A DNA stretch of 56,582 bases from JACNKV01 sp964645915 (GTDB lineage Bacteria; Fidelibacterota; Marinisomatia; Marinisomatales; JACNKV01): assembly GCA_964645915.1 (NCBI GenBank), contig CAZYDH010000010.1, positions 1 through 56,582 of the forward strand. Direction: 5' to 3'. Under the pieces are notes generated by a model. The model was not told the origin of the DNA, ran no database searches, and was given only the letters and a program-made list of their open reading frames with translations. Position 1 is the stretch's first letter. Each line of letters begins with the position of its first letter. Position numbers and translations under genes: made by a program. Below are positions 16,403 through 24,622 of this stretch, one piece after another.

Positions 16403-17698
16403 ATGAAAATATCTAAACAGCCAGAACAATTGGTATTAAAAAACGGAACTATTATTGATCCGTTGAAGAAAAAATCCTTCACAGGGGATGTGTTAATTGA
16501 ACAAGGAAAAATTGCCGGTGTAGGTGATGTGAAACCAAACGCATCTGCCGTTGAGATTGACTGTACCGGGAAAGTGGTCACACATGGACTCTGTGATATC
16601 CATGTTCATTTCAGAGAACCGGGACGGGAGGACAAAGAAACTCTCGCTACCGGAGCAGAAGCAGCATTAGCAGGTGGGTTTACTCGTGTCTGTGTAATGC
16701 CGAATACAAATCCTCCATTAGATTCTCCTGAAACGATTCGATATACGGTTGAGAAAGCAGAACCTCTACCCGTGCATATTCATCCGATCGGAGCAGTTAC
16801 TAAAGGTCAAAAAGGAACAGAAATAACCGAAATGGAAGCCATGAAACAAAATGGTGCGGTTGCGTTCAGTGATGACGGAGTTCCGATCATGGATGCAAAA
16901 GTAATGCGTTTAGCCCTCGATTACAGTAACATGTTAAATGTACCGATCATCAATCACTCAGAGGATGTTGGTCTTCGGAATGAAGGTGTTATGCACGAAG
17001 GACCATTCTCTACTCGATTAGGATTACCGGGGAACCCGGATGTTGCAGAATCCACTATGGTGAACCGAGATATTGAAATTGCTAAAGTTTCAGAATCAAC
17101 ACTACATGTTCCACATACAAGCACGAAAAAGGCAGTCGAGCATATTCGTTTTGCAAAAGAAAAAGGTGTTCCGGTCACGGCAGAAGTATCTCCGCATCAT
17201 CTATATTTTACTGATGCAGATTTAGTCACCTACAATACAAATCTAAAAGTAGCTCCCCCGATACGGTCTGTTGAGGATAATAAAGCTTTGATTGCAGGGT
17301 TAAAAGATGGGACGATTGATTGTATTGCGACGGATCATGCACCACATACTATAGAAGATAAAGAGAAAACATTTGATTTAGCTCCCTTCGGTATGATCGG
17401 ACTGGAAAGCTGTTTTGGTGCAGTGAATAAAGTTATGGTTAAAGAGTCGGGTCTTTCTCTTGAGACCTTGATAGAAGCAATGACGGTTAAACCTCGTGCG
17501 ATCATGGGATTTGAAAAAGATCTCTTCAAAGTTGGACAGGAAGCAGAGTTGGTCGTATTGGATGCTGAAAAAGAGTGGACATTTTCAACAGATGATATTT
17601 ACTCAAGATCAAAAAACTCTCCGTATATTGGACGTGAACTGGTAGGAAAACCGGAGATCACCCTATCAAAAGGAAATATTTCAAAAATAGACGGGTAA
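16403..17698 (+). CDS. pyrC: Dihydroorotase
   Basis: The 431-residue length and the metal motif DIHVHFREPGRED (His67, His69) place it in the longer, type I dihydroorotase group. Further metal-site features are the conserved NHSED, the SPHHL histidine pair and the catalytic ATDHAPH. The protein closes carbamoyl-aspartate to dihydroorotate. It is the last gene of the pyrR operon and lies 32 bases after pyrB, before a clear terminator. An active metal site is present, so this is not the inactive PyrX-type partner. Confidence 0.96.
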   Translation: MKISKQPEQLVLKNGTIIDPLKKKSFTGDVLIEQGKIAGVGDVKPNASAVEIDCTGKVVTHGLCDIHVHFREPGREDKETLATGAEAALAGGFTRVCVMPNTNPPLDSPETIRYTVEKAEPLPVHIHPIGAVTKGQKGTEITEMEAMKQNGAVAFSDDGVPIMDAKVMRLALDYSNMLNVPIINHSEDVGLRNEGVMHEGPFSTRLGLPGNPDVAESTMVNRDIEIAKVSESTLHVPHTSTKKAVEHIRFAKEKGVPVTAEVSPHHLYFTDADLVTYNTNLKVAPPIRSVEDNKALIAGLKDGTIDCIATDHAPHTIEDKEKTFDLAPFGMIGLESCFGAVNKVMVKESGLSLETLIEAMTVKPRAIMGFEKDLFKVGQEAELVVLDAEKEWTFSTDDIYSRSKNSPYIGRELVGKPEITLSKGNISKIDG

Positions 17699-17714
17699 TT
17701 CAGTTTAATTCAAA

Positions 17715-17758
17715 TAAAAATCCGCAGGGTTCTATTTACTGAGCGCTGCGGATTTTTT
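17715..17758 (+). terminator. Rho-independent terminator of the pyr operon
   Basis: AAAAATCCGCAG (17715-17726) pairs with CTGCGGATTTTT (17746-17757); the T-rich right arm makes it function on the plus strand, and the A-rich left arm would allow it to work in reverse too. Confidence 0.88.
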
Positions 17759-17809
17759 ATATCATCTAATCGGTTGAATTAATTATTATACTTTGTTCAT
17801 GATAAATTA

Positions 17810-17839
17810 TTGACACTGATTAATGAGATGTGCTATTTT
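17810..17839 (+). promoter_or_regulatory. Candidate promoter of the ribosomal protein operon
   Basis: TTGACA at 17810-17815 is a perfect -35 hexamer; TATTTT at 17834-17839 follows at an 18-base spacing, preceded by TG two bases upstream. It lies about 27 bases before the rplM start and after the pyr terminator. Confidence 0.45.
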
Positions 17840-17865
17840 CACAGGCTATTTTCGAAGTGGAAATT

Positions 17866-18297
17866 ATGAAAACAAGATCAATAAAAGAATCAGAGATAAA
17901 ACGCGATTGGTGGGTCGTTGACGCAGAAGGTCAAACCCTTGGTCGCTTTGCCAGTAAAATTGCACAAATAATTCGCGGTAAGCATAAACCGACCTTCACT
18001 CCTCATATGAATATGGGAGATTTTGTCGTGGTGATAAATGCTGAAAAGATTCGTGTTACCGGCAATAAAGAAACACAAAAAACATATTTTAAACATAGTG
18101 GATATCCGGGTGGAGACTCAGAAGTTGATTTTAAACATCTGAAAAAAACCTTCCCTGAAAGAGTAGTTGAATATGCCGTAAAAGGAATGCTCCCTCATAA
18201 TCGGCTAGGACGTGAATTATTCAAACACTTGAAAGTCTACGTAGGTCCTGATCATCCTCATCAGGCACAAACCCCAAAATTATTGGAGCTTAAATGA
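17866..18297 (+). CDS. rplM: 50S ribosomal protein L13
   Basis: The 143-residue L13 starts at ATG 17866 (MKTRSIKESEIKRDWW); the frame is open upstream to 17830, but family length and the promoter position argue against that longer form. Conserved features are WWVVDAEGQTLGRFAS, NAEKIRVTGNK, YFKHSGYPGG and GMLPHNRLGR. L13 is an early assembly protein of the large subunit. Its stop overlaps the rpsI start as ATGA. Confidence 0.97.
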   Translation: MKTRSIKESEIKRDWWVVDAEGQTLGRFASKIAQIIRGKHKPTFTPHMNMGDFVVVINAEKIRVTGNKETQKTYFKHSGYPGGDSEVDFKHLKKTFPERVVEYAVKGMLPHNRLGRELFKHLKVYVGPDHPHQAQTPKLLELK

Positions 18298-18686
18298 CAA
18301 AGGCAACATTCTATGGAACCGGACGTCGTAAAGTATCCGTTGCTAGAGTTTATTTAACTCCGGGTGACGGATCGTTTACAATTAACGGAAAAGAATTTAA
18401 AGATTATCTTTGCAGAGAGAGTCTTGCTATTGATGTGATGCAACCGCTGGATCTGGTGGATGCTTCAAGCAGTTACTCTATTGTTGCGAATGTAAAAGGC
18501 GGTGGGCTGACCGGTCAAACTGGTGCAATCCGTCTTGGTATTTCACGTGCACTTATTCAGGTGAATGAAGATTATAAAGCTTCGTTAAAAGCAGCTGGAT
18601 TTTTGACCAGAGATTCTAGAAAAGTTGAACGAAAGAAATATGGTCAACCCGGTGCCCGAAAACGCTTCCAATTCTCAAAACGGTAA
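18294..18686 (+). CDS. rpsI: 30S ribosomal protein S9
   Basis: The 130-residue S9 begins with GTGRRKVSVARVYL, includes VKGGGLTGQTGAIRLGISRAL and ends RKRFQFSKR. The basic tail with the terminal Lys-Arg reaches the P-site tRNA, so the end is complete. It is translationally coupled to rplM (ATGA) and followed after 4 bases by rpsB. Confidence 0.97.
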   Translation: MTKATFYGTGRRKVSVARVYLTPGDGSFTINGKEFKDYLCRESLAIDVMQPLDLVDASSSYSIVANVKGGGLTGQTGAIRLGISRALIQVNEDYKASLKAAGFLTRDSRKVERKKYGQPGARKRFQFSKR

Positions 18687-18690
18687 AATT

Positions 18691-19761
18691 ATGGCAAAAG
18701 TTACATTTGAAGACCTACTCAGTACCGGTGCACATTTTGGGCATGTGACTCGCAAGTGGAATCCAAATTTTAAACCATATGTACTTATGGAACGTAATGG
18801 TGTACATATCATTAATTTGGAAACAACACTTACCGGCTTAGAAAAAGCTCAGAACTTTATTAAAGATATCGTTCGTAAAAAAGGTGAGATCCTTTTTGTC
18901 GGAACAAAGAAGCAAGCGAAAGATATCATCCAGCAAGAAGCAGATCGTTGCGGAATGTTTTACGTGGTAGAAAGATGGCTCGGTGGTACTCTGACAAATT
19001 TCACAACAATCAAGAAAAGTATTAAACGTCTACAGTTACTCGAAAAAGAGAGTTCTCCGATTTATGAAAATCTAACGAAAAAAGAACTCCAGATGCTTCA
19101 AAGAGAAAGAATTAAACTTTCTGACCAGCATAGAGGAATTAAAGATATGCGACGCTTACCCAATGCGGTAGTAATTGTCGATTCAGAATTTGAATCAACT
19201 GCAGTACTTGAAGCAAAAAGATTAGACATTCCGGTTATATCAATTGTCGATTCTAATTCCGATCCCAGACCGATTGATTATCCGATTCCGGCTAATGATG
19301 ATTCTATTCGTACTATTCAATTAATTGTTTCAGCACTTGCTGATGCAGTTATTGAAACGATCACTGAAGAAAAAGCTGCGAAACTTGTGGAAAAAGAGAA
19401 CAAGAAAGCTGAAAAAGCAGAAGAGAAAAAGATTGAAGAAGTAGTTGTTGAAGCATCAGCTAAAAAGGAAACAGTTAAAGAAACCGAAGCTACCCCGGAT
19501 GCAGAACCTGTACTTGAAGTTGCTAAAGAAGAAGTAAAAGCTGAAGAAAAAGAAGAAGAGAAGAAACTAGCTCCTAAAAAGAAAGCAACGAAAAAAACTG
19601 AAACAAAAAAAACTACTGAAAAAAAAGAAGAGGTTAAGGAAAAGAAGAAACCTGCTGCAAAAAAAGCAACACCGAAAAAGACTGGTACGAAAAAAACCTC
19701 TGAAACAAAAACAAAAAAAACTGCAACGACTAAAAAGAAGACCGAAGAAAGTAAAAAATGA
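18691..19761 (+). CDS. rpsB: 30S ribosomal protein S2 with long Lys/Ala/Glu-rich C-terminal tail
   Basis: The start is ATG 18691 (MAKVTFEDLLSTGAHFGH), which sits 4 bases after rpsI; the in-frame extension back to 18625 overlaps rpsI and is rejected. Residues 1-230 or so are ordinary S2 (RKWNPNFKPY, FVGTKKQA, RWLGGTLTNF, PNAVVIVD, NSDPRPIDYPIPANDDS). After residue 230 the protein carries about 125 extra residues built from Lys, Glu, Ala and Thr, first acidic/basic mixed and then a histone-like stretch of KKT/KKA repeats. The tail is in frame to the stop that overlaps tsf. Confidence 0.95.
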   Translation: MAKVTFEDLLSTGAHFGHVTRKWNPNFKPYVLMERNGVHIINLETTLTGLEKAQNFIKDIVRKKGEILFVGTKKQAKDIIQQEADRCGMFYVVERWLGGTLTNFTTIKKSIKRLQLLEKESSPIYENLTKKELQMLQRERIKLSDQHRGIKDMRRLPNAVVIVDSEFESTAVLEAKRLDIPVISIVDSNSDPRPIDYPIPANDDSIRTIQLIVSALADAVIETITEEKAAKLVEKENKKAEKAEEKKIEEVVVEASAKKETVKETEATPDAEPVLEVAKEEVKAEEKEEEKKLAPKKKATKKTETKKTTEKKEEVKEKKKPAAKKATPKKTGTKKTSETKTKKTATTKKKTEESKK

Positions 19762-20357
19762 CCATTGATGCAAAATTAGTAAAACAATTGCGCGACAAAA
19801 CCGGCGCAGGAATGATGGATTGTAAAAAAGCTTTACAGGAATCCAATGGTGAATTAGAAAAAGCGATTGATTTTTTGAGAAAATCAGGGATTGCAAAAGC
19901 AGAAAAAAAGGGAAGCAGAGTTGCAAAAGAAGGTTTGATCTTCTCTTATATTCATCATGGCGGACGTTTAGGCGTGTTACTCGAAGTTGGATGTGAGACA
20001 GATTTTGTAGCTAAAACAGATGATTTTAAAAACCTGGCTCACGATATTGCGATGCAAGTCGCAGCAACTAATCCCATCTCCGTTTCTAAAGATAATGTTC
20101 CTGAAAATGTTATCGCTCGTGAAAAAGATATTTATACTGACCAAGCTAAATCTTCGGGCAAACCTGACAATATTATTGAAAAAATGGTCGTAGGACGTTT
20201 GAATAAATTTTATCAGGAAAATTGTTTACTTGAACAAACATTTATTAAAGATCCTGATAAAAAAGTGAAAGATCTCGTTACCGAAACAATTGCAACCCTT
20301 GGTGAAAATATCACGGTAAATCGCTTTACGCGATTTGCGGTAGGCGAAGAAGGCTAA
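19758..20357 (+). CDS. tsf: Translation elongation factor Ts
   Basis: EF-Ts exchanges GDP for GTP on EF-Tu. The 199-residue product is the short form of the family (E. coli EF-Ts is about 280). It has the N-terminal UBA-like domain LVKQLRDKTGAGMMDCKKAL, the core ETDFVAKTDDF segment that contacts EF-Tu, and the late EQTFIKDP element. It is coupled to rpsB by an ATGA overlap. Confidence 0.96.
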   Translation: MTIDAKLVKQLRDKTGAGMMDCKKALQESNGELEKAIDFLRKSGIAKAEKKGSRVAKEGLIFSYIHHGGRLGVLLEVGCETDFVAKTDDFKNLAHDIAMQVAATNPISVSKDNVPENVIAREKDIYTDQAKSSGKPDNIIEKMVVGRLNKFYQENCLLEQTFIKDPDKKVKDLVTETIATLGENITVNRFTRFAVGEEG

Positions 20358-20376
20358 CACGGTTAACAAAAATAAA

Positions 20377-21093
20377 ATGAAAAGCCCTGTTTACAGGCGG
20401 GTCCTCTTAAAATTAAGTGGGGAAGTTCTCGCCGGTGAACAGGGCTTTGGCATTCAACCGGAACGTGCAGAATATTTGGCTGAAGAAGTCAAAACCATTG
20501 CCGATGCCGGAATACAAATTGGATTAATTATAGGTGCCGGAAATATTTTTCGTGGCATAAATGCTTCTGAACAAGGAATGTCCCGAGTAACCGGAGATTA
20601 TTTAGGGATGTTGGCTACAGTCATGAATGCGATTGCTGTTCAAGACGCATTAGAGAAAAAAGGCTGTGAAACCCGAACCCTATCCGCAATATCTGTTGCA
20701 CAGATTGCAGAACCCTATATTCGTCGTAGAGCACTGCGTCATCTTGAAAAAGGAAGAGTCGTCATTGTGGCCGGGGGTACCGGAAATCCATTCTTTAGTA
20801 CCGATTCAGCAGCAGCATTACGCGCAAATGAATTAGAAGCTGAGATTGTTTTAAAAGGAACTAAGGTGGATGGCGTTTTTGATAAAGATCCAATGAAATT
20901 TACCGATGCTAAGAAATATAATACAGTGTCTTATCAAAATGTTCTTCAGAAAAACCTTCGAGTCATGGATATGACCGCTATTACTCTGTGTATGGAGAAC
21001 TCACTCCCCATTCAAGTTTTTAATATTTCCAAACCAGGAGACTTGAAACGTATCATATTCGGCAGTAAACTCGGAACATTAATACGGGAGTAA
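20377..21093 (+). CDS. pyrH: UMP kinase
   Basis: PyrH phosphorylates UMP to UDP, directly downstream of the PyrEF reactions encoded near 3 kb. The 238-residue protein has the amino-acid-kinase-fold motifs VLLKLSGEVL (residues 8-17), IGLIIGAGNIFRG, GTGNPFFSTDSAA and VDGVFDKDP. It sits between tsf and frr, its most common place in bacteria. Confidence 0.97.
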   Translation: MKSPVYRRVLLKLSGEVLAGEQGFGIQPERAEYLAEEVKTIADAGIQIGLIIGAGNIFRGINASEQGMSRVTGDYLGMLATVMNAIAVQDALEKKGCETRTLSAISVAQIAEPYIRRRALRHLEKGRVVIVAGGTGNPFFSTDSAAALRANELEAEIVLKGTKVDGVFDKDPMKFTDAKKYNTVSYQNVLQKNLRVMDMTAITLCMENSLPIQVFNISKPGDLKRIIFGSKLGTLIRE

Positions 21094-21098
21094 ACCAA

Positions 21099-21656
21099 AT
21101 GATTGACGAGATTTTACTTGATGCCGAACATCGAATGGAGCAAGCGGTAGTTCATACGCGTGCAGAATTAGCAAAAATAAGAACCGGTCGAGCTAATCCG
21201 GAAATATTCAATGGAATACAAATTGATTATTACGGTACGATGACACCCATAAATCAAGTATCGAATATATCGGTACCTGAACCGCGGTTAATCACGATAC
21301 AACCCTATGAGAAAACACTAATCCCCGTTTTAGAAAAAGCAATATTAGAATATAACTTAGGTCTAACTCCAACCAATAACGGAACAGCTATTATGATCCC
21401 GATTCCTCCGTTATCAGAGGAAAGACGTAAAGAATTAATTCGATTCGTTCATCAACTCACTGAAGAGGGACGCATTGCTATAAGAAATGTTAGACGTGAT
21501 GCCAATCATCAGTTGAAAAATGCTCAGGAATCGGAGCATATATCTGAAGATGAAATTAAACGGTCTGAAAAGGAAGTTCAAGAACTTACTGATAAATACG
21601 TAGATATTTTAAATAAGGATCAGGACATTAAAGAAAAAGAAATTTTAGAAGTATAA
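21099..21656 (+). CDS. frr: Ribosome recycling factor
   Basis: The 185-residue protein splits post-termination ribosomes together with EF-G. Its two-domain pattern is intact: KIRTGRANPEIFNGIQIDYYG, the beta-domain segment PLNQVSNISVPEPR-like (here TPINQVSNISVPEPR), GTAIMIPIPPLSEERRKEL and the C-terminal coiled-coil EVQELTDKYVDILN. It is the last gene of the operon before a terminator. Confidence 0.97.
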   Translation: MIDEILLDAEHRMEQAVVHTRAELAKIRTGRANPEIFNGIQIDYYGTMTPINQVSNISVPEPRLITIQPYEKTLIPVLEKAILEYNLGLTPTNNGTAIMIPIPPLSEERRKELIRFVHQLTEEGRIAIRNVRRDANHQLKNAQESEHISEDEIKRSEKEVQELTDKYVDILNKDQDIKEKEILEV

Positions 21657-21676
21657 GAAGATATAAGTCAGATAAT

Positions 21677-21703
21677 AAAAAAGCCCCGTTTGGGGCTTTT
21701 TTG
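21677..21703. terminator. Bidirectional terminator between frr and nrdJ
   Basis: AAAAAAGCCCC and GGGGCTTTTTT form an 11-bp stem with a short loop (GTTT). The symmetric A and T tracts allow it to stop both the plus-strand translation operon and the convergent minus-strand nrdJ. Confidence 0.9.
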
Positions 21704-21713
21704 TTTTTATAGG

Positions 21714-24122
21714 TTATTCACATTTTGAGAATCCGCAACCCGGGCATGTAACACATCCGGCTTCATGTTGAACCGGACCCCCACAATCGGGACAGGTAGA
21801 AATACTTTTAAAGGTAAAATCTTTTACTTCTGATGTTTGTGTATCAATTTCATTTGCCATCGTAAATGGGGCAGTTTGTTTTGTTTCTTCATTCTGATCA
21901 ATATTTCCGCGATGAGTCAAATAGTCATCTAATGCTTTTCCGATTGCATCAGGAGTCGATAGAATGAGTCGCCCATCTTCCCAAGTTGGATTTGGACCGC
22001 TAATTCCTTTTAATTGCTTAATTACAGCATCGGGACTGATTCCGGAGCGAAGACTTAATGAGATTAATCGACTAATAGCTTCTGACTGAGCTGCGGCATT
22101 ACCACCGGCTTTACCAATCGTAGTAAAAACTTCACATAAACCATCTTGGTCTTCATTGATTGTAATATAAAGTGTTCCTTCCCCTGTTCGTATCCGTCTT
22201 GTGACACCCTTTGTAACAATTGGACGAATCCTTGGTGTACGTTTGGTGGATTCCTCAGAAACAACAGGTTGTATTTTCTCTTTTTCTTCAGACGTTTTCT
22301 TTTCTGTTATGAGGATTCCTTCACGGGAACCTTCTCTATAGACGGTGATCCCTTTTAATCCGGCTTCATAAGCGGCTAAGTAAATGTCGCCAACGGTTTC
22401 TTTCGTTATATCTTGGGGTAAATTGACGGTAGAGGAAATAGAGCTGTCAATGTGCTTTTGCAATATCCCCTGCATTTTTACTCTGAAAAACGGATCGATA
22501 TTATGAGCGGTAACGACATGATCCGGTAGGTTCGAATCATCACCAAATAATTTTTTAATGATGGGATGATAAACCTTATACTCTTCAAATTCGTTACCAT
22601 AGCCTTCGTTCTTTTTTACACGGCGCATATAACTTGTAGCAAAGATCGGTTCAATCCCTGATGAAACCCGAGCAACTATCGCTCCACTACCGGTTGGCGG
22701 AACAGTGGTCAATGTAGCATTCCGGATTCCATTTTTTAGAATCTGATCTCGAATATCTTTGGGCAACGATTTGATAAACTTGCTTTTCATATATTCACTG
22801 CTATCAAAATTCGGGAACCTTCCTTTCGATTTGGCTAGTTTGATGCTGCTTTCATAAGCCGTATCTCGAAAGATCTGCATAATTTGATCGACGGTCTGTA
22901 AAGCATCTTCGCTGTCATAGCGAATTCCCATTTTCACAAGCATATCTCCCAGACCAAGAACACCTAAACCAATACGACGATCATTTTTAGCATTCTTTTT
23001 CTGACTCTTAAGAGCATGACGATCTAAATTGTAATCAACCACATTATCAAGGAATCGAACCCCAACCGAAACAGTGTTTTTAAATTCTTCCACCATAAAG
23101 TTGCCATTATCATCTACAAACCGTTCCAAATTTACCGATCCAAGGTTACAACACCCGCCATCCGGTAAGGGCTGCTCTGCGCACGGATTTGTAGATACAA
23201 GGGGGCTACAGTATTCTGCATTATGATACTCTTTCATTGTATCCCAAAATAGCAGACCGGGTTCAGCACTTGCATGAGCATGATGAATGATCAAATTCCA
23301 AAGTTCTTTTGCTTTTATGGTTTTATAAATTTTCTTGTCCCAAGTCAGATCAAAGTCTTCATCTTTTTTTACAGCGTTCATAAACGCATCTGTCAGTAAA
23401 ACGGATATGTTAGAATATTTGATTCGGTTGGGATCACCGGTTTTAATTTTGATAAATTTCTCGATATCAGGATGATCAACCCGAAGGGTTTGCATATTAG
23501 CTCCACGACGACCATGTTGGGCAATCGTGTTTGTATTCTCGCTAAAGAGATTCATAAATCCGGTCGGACCGCATGACTCTCCTCCGGTTCCATGAATTGC
23601 ATCTCCACCGGGTCTTAATACAGATAGATCATGTCCGCAACCCCCACCATATTTATAGGTCAATGCTTCTTCATTTATGGTTTGATAAATTGAACGAATG
23701 GAGTCATCTTTAATGGCAACAACATAACAATTATTCAAAGTGGTTGTGATGTCGTTTCGACCGGCTCCGTGCATGATACGTCCACCGGGGACAAATTTAA
23801 AATCTTCTAAAACGGAATAAAATTTTGCTTCCCATGTTTTTTGTAAACGTTGGGTTTTTTCAACAGAGGAAATAGCAATTGCTTGACGCGACCATAAATC
23901 ACTTGGATTGGTTTCACCGGGAGCTAAATATTTATTTTTTAAGACATCAGCACCTAAAGGATCATTTCCATAATATTTTTCGATGGAATATTCCTGCTCA
24001 ACTTCAAGAGTCTCTTCGTCATTTTCTATCTGTAATGTTAGCAGGGATTCTTTTACCCTTGGATCAATTTCCCGCTGAACAGATTTCCCGGTTGAGAAAT
24101 CAAGTTCGATCGCTTCTGCCAT
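21714..24122 (-). CDS. nrdJ: Adenosylcobalamin-dependent (class II) ribonucleoside-diphosphate reductase
   Basis: The 802-residue enzyme reduces ribonucleotides using a B12-derived thiyl radical, with or without oxygen. The catalytic domain shows NCYVVAI, GGGCGHDLS (active-site Cys), STNPCAEQPLPDGGCCNLGS and PTGSGAIVARVSSGIEP. A TSCPD-type region (TLYITINEDQDGLCEVF to LIKQLKGISGPNP-like) follows. The C-terminus ends CPDCGG...CVTCPGCGFSKCE, the cysteine-rich redox tail that re-reduces the active site. No ATP-cone is apparent at the N-terminus. No cobalamin riboswitch was recognised upstream. Confidence 0.94.
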   Translation of the reverse strand: MAEAIELDFSTGKSVQREIDPRVKESLLTLQIENDEETLEVEQEYSIEKYYGNDPLGADVLKNKYLAPGETNPSDLWSRQAIAISSVEKTQRLQKTWEAKFYSVLEDFKFVPGGRIMHGAGRNDITTTLNNCYVVAIKDDSIRSIYQTINEEALTYKYGGGCGHDLSVLRPGGDAIHGTGGESCGPTGFMNLFSENTNTIAQHGRRGANMQTLRVDHPDIEKFIKIKTGDPNRIKYSNISVLLTDAFMNAVKKDEDFDLTWDKKIYKTIKAKELWNLIIHHAHASAEPGLLFWDTMKEYHNAEYCSPLVSTNPCAEQPLPDGGCCNLGSVNLERFVDDNGNFMVEEFKNTVSVGVRFLDNVVDYNLDRHALKSQKKNAKNDRRIGLGVLGLGDMLVKMGIRYDSEDALQTVDQIMQIFRDTAYESSIKLAKSKGRFPNFDSSEYMKSKFIKSLPKDIRDQILKNGIRNATLTTVPPTGSGAIVARVSSGIEPIFATSYMRRVKKNEGYGNEFEEYKVYHPIIKKLFGDDSNLPDHVVTAHNIDPFFRVKMQGILQKHIDSSISSTVNLPQDITKETVGDIYLAAYEAGLKGITVYREGSREGILITEKKTSEEKEKIQPVVSEESTKRTPRIRPIVTKGVTRRIRTGEGTLYITINEDQDGLCEVFTTIGKAGGNAAAQSEAISRLISLSLRSGISPDAVIKQLKGISGPNPTWEDGRLILSTPDAIGKALDDYLTHRGNIDQNEETKQTAPFTMANEIDTQTSEVKDFTFKSISTCPDCGGPVQHEAGCVTCPGCGFSKCE

Positions 24123-24533
24123 GTACGTTTTCCTCTATAAATAGAATATACTTTTTACCGTAATTATTAATGATTTATCAAGCGTTTTGGACCCTTCATT
24201 GTGGGTATTTAGTGTTTATTCGCTTCGCTGATAGGTTGAATCTATTCATTGATAAAATAAAGGGCAAATTGAAAAGCAAAAAAAAACAATTTCTCGACGA
24301 GAAAAATCTTAACAAAACTCACTTGTCTTCACAGGTTTATTCAATAGCACTTTTCATAAATCTTGATAAGATATAGTGCAAAGTTCTGTATAAATGAGTT
24401 TTAAGAGAATAAGCTAAAGAGTTTCATGCAGAGTAGGAATAATCTTGCTTAAAAGAGTTTTATTGAATCAGGCAAACTATTGTGCTGAGTGAACAAATTG
24501 AATTAAATTTGTAGGCTTTTTAAATGAAGATAT
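24123..24533. other. Intergenic region, no gene supported
   Basis: This AT-rich 411-base stretch lies between the nrdJ start (minus strand) and tRNA-Ala. It contains one perfect inverted repeat, TTTCTCG-A-CGAGAAA (24290-24304), which could be an operator for nrdJ or part of an RNA. I found no B12-box-like sequence, NrdR-box pair or protein-like reading frame; the short open frame 24170-24376 has no homology or ribosome binding site that I can see. Confidence 0.5.
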
Positions 24534-24606
<73 letters not shown>

Positions 24607-24622
24607 CAAATGTTGTTGATTT

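Noticed and set aside
18625..18690. N-terminal extension of rpsB
   Set aside because: It overlaps the rpsI coding end in another frame; S2 begins MAKVTFEDLL at 18691.
19567..19926. 119-residue minus-strand frame rich in Phe, Leu and Cys
   Set aside because: It is antisense to the Lys-rich S2 tail (AAG/AAA codons give CTT/TTT) and has no independent support.
24123..24533. Cobalamin riboswitch upstream of nrdJ
   Set aside because: I looked for a B12 box on the minus strand and saw none; no convincing conserved core was found.
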